Positions 44,801 through 51,964 of a stretch of 64,000 bases of DNA are shown piece by piece. The translations under genes were made by a program, and so were the position numbers. Source of the stretch: Closterium sp. NIES-65. Taxonomy: Eukaryota > Streptophyta > Zygnematophyceae > Desmidiales > Closteriaceae. The stretch spans positions 1 through 64,000 of the forward strand of contig CANXME010002135.1 in NCBI GenBank assembly GCA_948144175.1, read 5' to 3'. The notes beneath the pieces were generated by a model. The model worked only from the letters and a program-made list of their open reading frames with translations, made no database searches and was not told where the DNA came from. How positions within the stretch are numbered: the stretch's first letter is position 1; every line of letters starts with the position of its first letter.

Positions 44801-47713
44801 CCGTCCCTCCCCCCACCCCCGCTCTTCTTGGTACCAGGTCCCCCCCCGGTAGACCCCCTTCCCCCTCAGGGTCCTGCCCCTTCAGGTGTGTCCGAGGTAG
44901 ACGCAGTCGAGCCTGTCGAGGTCACTGGTGACTCTGGTGCTGCTGTGGGTGCTGAGCCTAGGGGTGCTGTGACTGGGGGTGCTGTGACTGGGGGTGCTGT
45001 GCCTGTGGGTGCTGAGCCTAGGGGTACTGAGCCTGGGGGTGCTGAGCTTGGGGGTGCTGAGCCTGGGGGTGCTGAGACTGGAGGTGCTGCGACTGGAGGT
45101 GCTTTGCCTGGGGGTGCTGAGCCTGGAGGTTCTTTGCCTGGAGGTTCTCCGGGTGCTTCGTCTCGCCGAGAGCCACTCTCCCCACAGGAGCTGCGTGAGT
45201 GGTTTGCCCGGCGCTGGAGGTGTGCTGCTGGTACTGGAGGTTCTTCGGCCGCTGAGGGTGTTGGCGCTGAGACTGTCACTGGCAGTCCGACTGGCGGTGC
45301 TCCTGGTGCTGCTCGAGGTTCTGGGGCTGCTGGAGGTGCTGCTGGGGGTTCCGGGGCTACTGGAGGTGGTGGTGGAGATGCTGCTGGAGTGGGTACTCCT
45401 GCTTGGGGTACTGGTGCTGTCCCTGCTGTTTCTGGCGTCGCCACGCGGCCCCGACCGTACTTCGTTCCACTCCTGCAGCAGGTTCTTGGTCTTACACCTT
45501 CTTCTGGTCCTCCTCCTTCTCCCTTAGAGGGTCCACAGCCTGTCCAGTCACAGTCACAGCTACAGCCTGCCTCCCCTTTGCCTGCTCCTTCTCCCTACGC
45601 TGGTCCGACTGGAGGTCTTACTGAGCGTCGTGAGCCTGCGTCTCGTCCTGTGTCACCTGTTCGTGCTGCATGCACTAGTGGTCGCGGTTCGCGTCAGCGT
45701 CCTCCTCCTGTCCCTGGCACGCATCGGATGTCTCTGCGTCCGTCTACTGCTCCTCTGCGTGCCCCTTTGCCTTCTCCTCCTGCTTCCTCTCTTCCTGCTC
45801 TTGCCGACCCGGAGTCGGACTCTCTTCGTGCTGCCAGTCCTACTGTCACGCGTCTCCTTGCTACTGCCGTCACTGATCCTTCTTTCGAGTCTACTGTTGC
45901 GTCTGCCCTTGTTACTGAGCTCGTCGACTTTGCTGCTCGCTGTCGTCTAGACTACGCTGCTAGTCTTGTCGCTGAGTCTGAGTCTGCCTGTCCTCCGTCC
46001 GTCGGGGGTGAGTGTGCCCTTGGCACGGACGTCCTTGAGGACACGCAGGAGGAGTTCCAGTGTCTGGCCGCCGCTTCACCTCATCTCGTGTCCGTACTGC
46101 TCACCCCTGAGGGAGACCCGGATGCACTTGACATCCCGACTCCGCGCTCTTACGCGGAGGCGATAGAGGGTCCCTACTCCTCTCAATGGCAGGCAGCTAT
46201 GGATGCAGAGATGGCTTCCTGGAAGTCCACAGGCACCTACGTTGTCGCTGTCCCCCCTCCTGGGGCGAACATCGTCAGTGGCATGTGGATCTTCAGGGTG
46301 AAGCGGCCGCCGGGTTCTCCGCCTGTCTTCAAGGCGCGTTACGTGGCTCGTGGCTTCAGTCAGCGGCAGGGGGTTGACTACTTTCAGACCTTCTCCCCCA
46401 CCCCGAAGATGACCACTATTCGGGTACTGCTGCACGTTGCTGCTCACCGTGACTACGAGCTGCACTCTCTCGACTTCAGCACAGCTTTCTTGCAGGGCAG
46501 CCTGCACGAGGAGATCTGGCTATGCCGCCCACCTGGCTTCACTGGGTCTTTCCCTCCTGGTACCCAGTGGAGTCTCCGGCGTTTAGTCTACGGTCTCCGC
46601 CAGGCGCCGCGTGAGTGGCACGACACACTGAGGACTACACTGGCGGCACTTGGGTTTACTCCTTCCACTGCAGACCCGTCGCTGTTTCTGCGCACCGACA
46701 CCTCTCTGCCGCCGTTCTACATCCTCGTGTACGTCGACGACTTGGTCTTTGCCACAGCTGACACTGCTGGACTCGCCTACGTGAAGTCTGAGCTGCAGAA
46801 GAGACACACGTGTACTGACCTGGGTGAACTGCGCAGCTACCTTGGCTTGCAGATCACCCGGGACAGAGCACACCACACCATTACCCTGACTCAGTCACAC
46901 ATGGTGCAGCAGGTCCTTCAGCGCTTCGGCTTCACGTACTCCTCGCCTCAGGCCACTCCTCTGCCTACTCGCCACTCGCTCTCAGCTCTGCCTTCGGATG
47001 AGTCCGTAGAGTCGAGTGGCCCGTATCCAGAGCTTGTTGGCTGCCTCATATACCTGATGACCTGCACTCGACCTGACCTTGCATACCCTCTTAGCATTCT
47101 CGCACGCTATGTTGCTCCTGGGAGACACCGACCAGAGCACATGGCTGCAGCGAAGAGGGTGTTGCGCTACTTGTGCAGTACGTCGGGCATGGGGCTAGTG
47201 CTTGGAGGGCGGAGTCCAGTGGTCCTCACTGGGCATGCAGACGCTTCTTGGGCTGACGACCAGGCCACGCAGTGGTCGTCACAGTGTTACACCTTCAGCC
47301 TTGGTTCCGGCTCTGTTTCGTGGCGGGCTACCCGCTCGTCTTCTGTTCTCGGCTCTAGTTGTGAGGCTGAGATCTACGCCGGGGCTATGGCTGCCCAGGA
47401 GCTTCGCTGGCTCACCTACCTGCTGACCGACCTTGGAGAGGCGCCTCGTTCTCCTCCAGTCCTGTACGTAGACAACAAGGCCATGCTGGCCTTGTGTCGA
47501 GAGCAGCGACTGGAGCACAGGAAAAAGCACATTGCTCTCCGCTACTTTCTTGCTCGTGAGCTATTGCAGCGTGGACAGTTGCGGCTTGCGTACGTGGCCT
47601 CTGAGGCCAACACTGCTGATGTCTTCACCAAGGCACTTGCGCCTTGTGATCATCAGCGCCTCTGCACGCAGCTGGGTCTTGTGTCTGTCTTGCCTCACTT
47701 GTTCACTTCTTGA
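41891..47713 (+). CDS. A6 Gag-Pol polyprotein (Gag, protease, integrase, RT, RNase H)
   Basis: 1940 residues; the ATG matches the start of A1, A2, A4 and A8. Order: gag core (1-250); Gly-rich tract (about 271-334); CX13CX3HX4C motif (C381, C395, H399, C404); protease LDSGAS (D511). Integrase HHCC domain (LWHHRLGH, CVPC) and core D735 (MDVWGP), D804 (SDRGGEF), E840 (GIAER), with exactly 35 residues between the last two. Integrase C-terminal FLGFPPDAPGWQFYHP box; PGGAE-type repeats (about 1016-1085); RT with Y1614-V-D-D1617; RNase H D1784 (HADASWADD), CEAEIYAG, YVDNKA, ANTADVF. A single frame without a gag-pol frameshift is normal for many copia elements. It would yield capsid and replication enzymes in the cytoplasm and integrase for nuclear insertion. 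Confidence 0.96.
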   Translation: MATPSVLAFDAEGRAIDFEVWVDDLQLFLQCDRVDELSLFDLTSGAVPTPATDADPTVRSKWATRDAAARLAVRRHLPTAERAHFSQYKSAQTLYDAVDARYSSPATAALSRLMLPFLFPDLAAFPTVGDLITHLRTSDTRYRAALPADFCAKNPPPMYITLYFLVTRLLDSLRVVRDHFLAVCPTTLTVDSLEKALLAAEKSIVAVGASRGDPRAPIFEGCSPSPLLPSVASAAVADLVGLESVRAASTPSGRRRSGKGKGGKGAGGASAGGGGGGGGGGGSGGGGGGGGGGGGASGSSGGGGGGGGGGGSGGGGGGGGGGGGGGGGGGGGRSGASQRSSTGGSQRQQQQQQQRSRDVPTPQQLHEWYTQRQRGGSFGPCTYVLRTGDRAGEQCGGTHSAQRCFGRLTDAWRQQFPEAAEIPRWVELTRAGVAIFDLDFDAILASMYAVTISDEGDCYRCFPPDPGIEAAALGASASVLSGTGEAALSGTSESALSGTASAPASHTFTLDSGASRSFFRDRTTLMPLSRPVAVSVADPSGGPVLSRFSTVLPCPAAPSGTLSSLYLPSFSTNLVSGADLQDAGVHQFTPARQRVTHCTEASTGRHLATFTRQPGSSLYTLTTPSPPVPESDRVPSSGQVFAAVSRSGPESAPCSCRRLSHETLLWHHRLGHPSLLRLRGMASRLLVSGLPRSLPPLPQGPGPACVPCVEGRQRAAPHSSQFPPTEAPLQTLHMDVWGPARVRGLGHEHYFLLVVDDYSRYTAVFPLRSKGDVTEVLIDWIRAARLQLRQSFGSDFPVLRLHSDRGGEFSSGLLRAYCRARGICQTFTLPDSPQQNGIAERCICMVMDVARTSMIHAAAPHFLWPFAVRYAAHQINLHPRVSRPETSPALLWTGKVGDASAFRVWGSRAFVRNLCADKLSPRAAPCVFLGFPPDAPGWQFYHPTSRRVLSSQDVTFDESVPYYRLFPYRTPSLPPPPLFLVPGPPPVDPLPPQGPAPSGVSEVDAVEPVEVTGDSGAAVGAEPRGAVTGGAVTGGAVPVGAEPRGTEPGGAELGGAEPGGAETGGAATGGALPGGAEPGGSLPGGSPGASSRREPLSPQELREWFARRWRCAAGTGGSSAAEGVGAETVTGSPTGGAPGAARGSGAAGGAAGGSGATGGGGGDAAGVGTPAWGTGAVPAVSGVATRPRPYFVPLLQQVLGLTPSSGPPPSPLEGPQPVQSQSQLQPASPLPAPSPYAGPTGGLTERREPASRPVSPVRAACTSGRGSRQRPPPVPGTHRMSLRPSTAPLRAPLPSPPASSLPALADPESDSLRAASPTVTRLLATAVTDPSFESTVASALVTELVDFAARCRLDYAASLVAESESACPPSVGGECALGTDVLEDTQEEFQCLAAASPHLVSVLLTPEGDPDALDIPTPRSYAEAIEGPYSSQWQAAMDAEMASWKSTGTYVVAVPPPGANIVSGMWIFRVKRPPGSPPVFKARYVARGFSQRQGVDYFQTFSPTPKMTTIRVLLHVAAHRDYELHSLDFSTAFLQGSLHEEIWLCRPPGFTGSFPPGTQWSLRRLVYGLRQAPREWHDTLRTTLAALGFTPSTADPSLFLRTDTSLPPFYILVYVDDLVFATADTAGLAYVKSELQKRHTCTDLGELRSYLGLQITRDRAHHTITLTQSHMVQQVLQRFGFTYSSPQATPLPTRHSLSALPSDESVESSGPYPELVGCLIYLMTCTRPDLAYPLSILARYVAPGRHRPEHMAAAKRVLRYLCSTSGMGLVLGGRSPVVLTGHADASWADDQATQWSSQCYTFSLGSGSVSWRATRSSSVLGSSCEAEIYAGAMAAQELRWLTYLLTDLGEAPRSPPVLYVDNKAMLALCREQRLEHRKKHIALRYFLARELLQRGQLRLAYVASEANTADVFTKALAPCDHQRLCTQLGLVSVLPHLFTS

Positions 47714-47926
47714 CCTTGCTTGTACTTTCACATATATATACTCTTGCTCTTGCTTGCTTAGACTCTTGTATATTCATATATGTGATCTTGCATGTGAACT
47801 GGCCTTCTGGCCTTTGAGCTTGTGCTCGGAATGTGTGGTGACTTTGTGATCCACCCTGAGTTGTGCTTTGCTTTGTTTGACTGGTCTTGTGACCCCTTCT
47901 TCTCCCCCACTTTGCCTATGGGGGTG
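47714..47926 (+). other. A6 3' UTR and polypurine tract
   Basis: TA-rich stretch, ACTGGCC...GGCC, the conserved block GTGCTCGGAATGTGTGGTG, and PPT CTATGGGGGTG abutting the LTR. The same block is in all A copies, including divergent A5. Confidence 0.75.
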
Positions 47927-48051
47927 TGTCAGAACATTATGCTATTGTGTAGGCTATAGTGGGGTATCCCATAGGGGGTACAACCCAATTAGGGTTTCAT
48001 ATTTGTACTCACTTCATTCATAGTTCATCCATTCTCGTTCTAGCTTTCTCA
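47927..48051 (+). repeat. A6 3' LTR (125 bp)
   Basis: TGTCAGAACATTATGC...GCTTTCTCA, followed by the duplicated CTACG. Confidence 0.93.
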
Positions 48052-48388
48052 CTACGCAGGGGCTATGGCTGTACACGAGTTACGCTGGCTCACCTACCTG
48101 CTGACCGAGTTGAGAGAGCCGCCTTGTTCTCCTTCAGTTCTGTACGTCGACAACAAGGCCATGATTGCCTTATCTCAGGAGCACAAACTGGAGCACATGA
48201 CGAAGCACATCGCTCTGCATTACTTCCTTGCTCGAGAGTTGTAGCAGCGTGGTCAGCTTCGTCTTGCTTACATGGCCTCTCGGGCCAACACTGCTGATAT
48301 CTTCACTAAGGCACTTCAGCCTTGTGATCATCAGCGTTTCTGTATTGTGTTAGGCCTTGTGCCTACTTGGCCTTACTTGCTCACTTGA
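48052..48388 (+). pseudogene. A3 RNase H C-terminus
   Basis: Resumes the frame cut by A6: AGAMAVHELRWLTYLLTEL, LYVDNKAMIALSQEHKLEH, then a TAG at the usual ELQQRG position, and SRANTADIFTKALQPCDHQ, ending TGA at 48386-48388. The following 68 bases to F resemble the A 3' UTR only for the first dozen bases; I see nothing else in them. Confidence 0.85.
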
Positions 48389-48456
48389 CTTTGCTTGATT
48401 GTGATGAATCCTTTCTACTAGAAATATTTTATGGATCTCTTTGACGAGTTAAGATG

Positions 48457-48667
48457 TGTTGAAATATATTTCTTATATAAACTGCTTGTAGCAGTAGTTA
48501 GTGTAGTGTTACATTGGTGGTGCACCTTTCCTTGCTTATTTGTTCTCTATTTGTACTCTTTGCTCCATAGTGAAACCACCTTTTCTTGCTCCAACTCTCT
48601 CGATAGTCATGCCTAGCCTAAACCCTAGCATGACTCCTATTCTTTCCTTCTAACTACTATCTTAACA
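48457..48667 (+). repeat. F 5' LTR (211 bp)
   Basis: A TATATAAA box at 48474-48481 would direct transcription from about 48510. Unlike the A and B LTRs it is AT-rich. Confidence 0.93.
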
Positions 48668-48764
48668 TGGTAATCAGAGCAGGAAATTTCCTGCGGCCTT
48701 CCTTACCGGGCCTATCAGTCTGCTTCCGCTGCCTGTTATCCTGCCGCGCGCCTCGGGCGCGCGG
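48668..48764 (+). promoter_or_regulatory. F PBS and leader hairpin
   Basis: PBS TGGTAATCAGAGCAGG (48668-48683; iMet-like with an extra A and one lost C) and, 60 bases further on, a strong hairpin CCGCGCGC-CTCGG-GCGCGCGG (48744-48764), comparable in place to the palindrome of the A leaders. Confidence 0.7.
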
Positions 48765-49619
48765 CGTAGGCGCACGGCGATTTCTGCCCGCCATGTGCTC
48801 GGGGCGCACGGCGGCTTTCTGCCCGCCCGTACCCTGCCCTTCGCGGCGCCCTGCGTAACGCCGCTCCTGCTCGTCGCGACACCCGTGCGGGACCCGTGCG
48901 TCGCCGCTCCTGCTCCTCGCGATGCCTGTGTGGGACCCGCGCGGCGTTGCCCTGCTCGTCGCGACGCCCCTGCGGAACCCGCGCGGCGTCGCCCCTACTC
49001 GTCGCGGCGCCCCCTGGGCGTCGCCCCTGCTCGTCGCGACGCCTGGCCGCCGCCTCTGCCTCACCTCACCCCACGCCTGCACTCACTGCAGCCGCCCCGG
49101 CCCTACCCGCACCGACCCTCTGTAGCCGCTCTGCGGCTCTCTCCCCGCCCCCCCCCCCTCCTCCTTCGTCTCCCTGCAGCCATGGGGGGGAGGGTATGGA
49201 GGTGGCGGGTGTGGGGGTGATGGGTGGTGTGTTTCCCCTTCCCCTCCTCCTCCTTTCGTTCCCACTGCTGCAGCTGCCGCTGGGGGGAGGGTGTGAGGGT
49301 GTGGGGGAGCCGGGGGAGTGGCACTGGGGTGGCGGGTGTGAGACCAACCAGCAGCAGTCCCTACTCCTCTCTCTCTTCCTCCCGCCCCTCCTGGGGTGGG
49401 GGGGAGAAGGGGGGGGGAGGGTGAGGGGGTGGCAGGGGTGACCAGCATGCATTAGCCCACCTCCTCTCTCTTCCTGTCGCCCCTCCTGGGGTGGGGGGGG
49501 GGGGGGGGGGAGGGTGAGGGGGTGGCGTTGGAGGAAGGGTGGGGGGAAGGCGTGAGGTTCCAGGGGGCGGTTGACAAGGGGGGTGAGGTTGAGGGGGGTG
49601 GCTGAAAGAGGGTGTGGAC

Positions 49620-49830
49620 TTGGGGGTTCGTAAGAGGGGCTCGCCGCGCTTGGCTCCCCCCACCTCCTCTCCTCCCTCTCTCACCCTCCCCCCTTTGTAA
49701 AAAGGGGGTTCGTAAGAGGGGCTTGCCGCGCTTGGCTCCCCCCACCCCCGCTCCTCATCCCTCTCTCACCCTCCCCCCTTTGTAAAACGGGGGTTCGTAA
49801 GAGGGGCTTGCCGCGCTTGGCTCCCCCCAC
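49620..49830 (+). repeat. F internal 82-83-bp tandem repeat, 2.5 copies
   Basis: The unit GGGGTTCGTAAGAGGGGC...GCCGCGCTTGGCTCCCCCCACC followed by CTCATCC/CTCTCACC and CCCCTTTGTAAAA recurs at about 49623, 49705 and 49788. Around it are long G runs (49493-49510) and CT microsatellite (49850-49875). Confidence 0.85.
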
Positions 49831-49982
49831 CTCCACTCCTCATCCCTCTCCTCTCCTCTCTCTCTCTCTCTCGCCTCCTCCTCCTCGCATTCTTCACTTG
49901 CCCTCTGCTTCTACTGCGCTTGGTGTACCCCTTCAGGGGGTGTCTCTGCATTAGCTTCCTGCTGCAAGCAGTTTAGGGGGTG

Positions 49983-50193
49983 TGTTGAAATATATTTCTT
50001 ATATAAACTGCTTGTAGCAGTAGTTAGTGTAGTGTTACATTGGTGGTGCACCTTTCCTTGCTTATTTGTTCTCTATTTGTACTCTTTGCTCCATAGTGAA
50101 ACCACCTTTTCTTGCTCCAACTCTCTCGATAGTCATGCCTAGCCTAAACCCTAGCATGACTCCTATTCTTTCCTTCTAACTACTATCTTAACA
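49983..50193 (+). repeat. F 3' LTR (211 bp)
   Basis: Identical to 48457-48667 by eye; followed by the AGATG duplication. Confidence 0.93.
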
Positions 50194-50198
50194 AGATG

Positions 50199-50932
50199 CT
50201 CTATCAACGTAATGACGTGAAGACCTATTCTGCACACGAGCCCATTTCGTCGTTGACGCTGCGCAACATAGTTTGGGAACGCTCTAGTACACACGATATT
50301 TTTCATACTTAGGGGAATCACTTTTCAAACACGGACCCTTGGATAGGGGCTGGTTCTACCAGGTCCCCAAGGACCCTTGTAGGTGACCCCGTGGGGACTA
50401 CCTAGTGTTGAGAGCCTTTAGATCCCAAATAGTGGTCAACAGGATCGACCTGGCGCACCTAGCGATCGCCTAAAGATCCGAAAAGAGAAAAAGGGCGACG
50501 ATGTGGCGACTTTGGAGCAAGCAAAAAAATGAGAAAATGATGGCGCAAAATTAAAACGTCACGACCAACCGACACCAAGGGAATTCGCCGAAAACAATAG
50601 AGGTTCCGCGAAAGAAGACTCTGCACCGACCGGGAAACTCCAGCCGAACACCCACGAAAGTAAGAATTCGTTAAAGTTACCCTATAAAGATACTTTAACA
50701 AAGAATATTACTTCTTGTGGTTTTCAAGCCTCTGAAAAATGGAGGAGAGGGTTAGAGGCCAAGAGAAAGCCTTTAGAAATTATTCAGGTACCTGAAAGGT
50801 TGGGCGAAGTATTACGGAGCGTAGAAAAGGGTCGTGCGTTCCGTGGAGTTAATGTCCTCTTCCCGCAGCACCATGTTAAGACTTCCCATTGCCCACAGGT
50901 GAAGCCTACACCGCTTCCAGGCTCAAGAGAAG
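50199..50932 (+). other. Unassigned sequence before the gypsy protease
   Basis: About 730 bp without an ATG-initiated frame I recognise. AT-richer than the copia DNA. It reads into the protease segment on the same strand and is probably degraded gag/spacer of the same gypsy element (possibly C). A short open stretch at 50800-50985 (LGEVLRSVEKGRAFRGVNV) has no family I can name. Confidence 0.4.
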
Positions 50933-51641
50933 TTGTACAAGCCTCGGAAAGATCCTCCTACCCCCAAGGTGAAGTTGGAAGCTAAGGATGCTCAGTCAGG
51001 TATAGCAAATAGGGATGGTAATTTCAATGATGTACCCTATGATCCCATTAATGAGACCCTCTATTGCTCTTCAACGCAGCAAAAACCACTACTCCTCGAG
51101 GTGTTGTGCAAAGGGCGACGCCTCCAGGCACTAGTGGACAGCAAAGCGTCTCACTCAGTATGTGACTGCGGGACATTGGAGAAAATTGGAGAGAAGGCGG
51201 AGGAGACCCGGTTTTCAGAACCAATGGTGGATGGTACAAAGCTTCCCATCCACGGCGAACCATCACTGCAGCTGCACACAGGTGCATTACGATGGAAGCC
51301 GACATTGCGGATCACGAACATCAAGGGGTTAGATTTAATCTTGGGGCGAGATTTGTTGAAGCGATTCAACCCCGAGATCGACTGGGTCCACAGGAATGCA
51401 TGCATCTACAACAACGGGAAACGGGTGGTGCTGCGCAGCTGGACAGATACAGGAAACGTTCCTGAAACAACACTAGCACACTTCAAACGGACAGTGAACG
51501 AGAGCAGCACGGGGTATTTAGCACTGGTCATGGCAGCAGCAGAGGAGGGAAAGCCGAGTTCGGAACTACCTGCAGCAGTGAAAGGAGGTCTTGGAGCAGT
51601 ACAAAGACATCATGCCCGACAACCTACCCACAGGAGTACCT
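50933..51641 (+). pseudogene. Gypsy protease and RT N-terminus (probably C continued)
   Basis: An open stretch without ATG. Retropepsin-like domain: LLLEVLCKGRRLQALVDSKASHSV, where the usual DSGAS is DSKAS, then RITNIKGLDLILGRDLLKRF and an IDW motif typical of Ty3/gypsy proteases. It ends with the pre-RT motif EVLEQYKDIMPDNLPTGVP (one base shift from the protease frame) exactly where A8 begins. The Gly to Lys change in the catalytic triplet and the frame break indicate a dead copy. Strand and domain order fit C, which stops at its gag knuckle at 24964. Confidence 0.75.
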
Positions 51642-51767
51642 TGTGAAGAAATGAGGAATGAATGAACTAGCAAGCAGGTGGGTACAAGTAGGAAAACCTA
51701 GAAGTGTTGTACCCCATATTGTTTACCCCACTACAGCCTACACAGACTATAGCATATGAGTTTGACA
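51642..51767 (-). repeat. A8 3' LTR (about 126 bp)
   Basis: Sense starts TGTCAAACTCATATGC and ends TTTCTTCACA. The left boundary could be 51644. The 3' UTR with the conserved block fills 51768-51964. Confidence 0.88.
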
Positions 51768-51964
51768 CACCCCCATAGGCAAAGTGGGGGAGAACAAGAG
51801 GTCACAAGACCATTCAAGCAAAGCAAAGCAAGCTCAGGGTGGATCACAACGTCACCACACAGTCCAAGCACAAGCTCAAGGCCACAAGGCCAGTTCACAT
51901 ACAAGATCATATATAAAGGTAAACAAGCAATTGCAGGTATAGTTAGATCATAGTACAAGCAAGT

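Larger units (their letters stand above)
40799..48051 (+). mobile_element. A6: coding-intact copia A-family element
   Basis: 7253 bp, plus strand, inserted into A3 RNase H with a perfect CTACG duplication (40794-40798, 48052-48056). LTRs of 132 and 125 bp, PBS, structured GC-rich leader, a single uninterrupted gag-pol frame of 1940 codons, 3' UTR of about 210 bases and PPT. All catalytic motifs are present. LTRs differ by a 7-bp indel and a few substitutions, so it is not the newest insertion, but it is the most likely functional one in the window. Confidence 0.95.
24965..48400 (+). mobile_element. A3: old copia A-family element split by A4, G and A6
   Basis: Plus-strand element in four coding pieces: 25936-27903, 36806-39193, 39574-40798 and 48057-48388. 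A4 duplicates CTTCC (27899-27903, 36801-36805). G duplicates ACGCG/ACCCG. A6 duplicates CTACG (40794-40798, 48052-48056). The reading order gag, protease, integrase, RT, RNase H continues across all three. The 5' LTR and PBS are degenerate. No 3' LTR or PPT is found after the RNase H stop (48386-48388), so the 3' end is truncated or replaced; the end given is approximate. Confidence 0.85.
48457..50193 (+). mobile_element. F: 1737-bp non-autonomous LTR element with identical LTRs
   Basis: Two 211-bp LTRs that I read as identical base for base, TGTTGAAATATATTTC...TATCTTAACA, flanked by a perfect AGATG duplication (48452-48456, 50194-50198). PBS TGGTAATCAGAGCAGG at 48668-48683 and a PPT (TTTAGGGGGTG) before 49983. 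The 1.3-kb interior is C/G-rich with no gag or pol motif; open frames in it are low-complexity Pro/Arg. It is a small LARD-type or large TRIM-type element. Identical LTRs make it the youngest insertion in the window. Confidence 0.93.

Noticed and set aside
48795..49441. Protein-coding gene inside F
   Set aside because: Overlapping low-complexity Pro/Arg/Ser frames on both strands, no domain, no clear start context.
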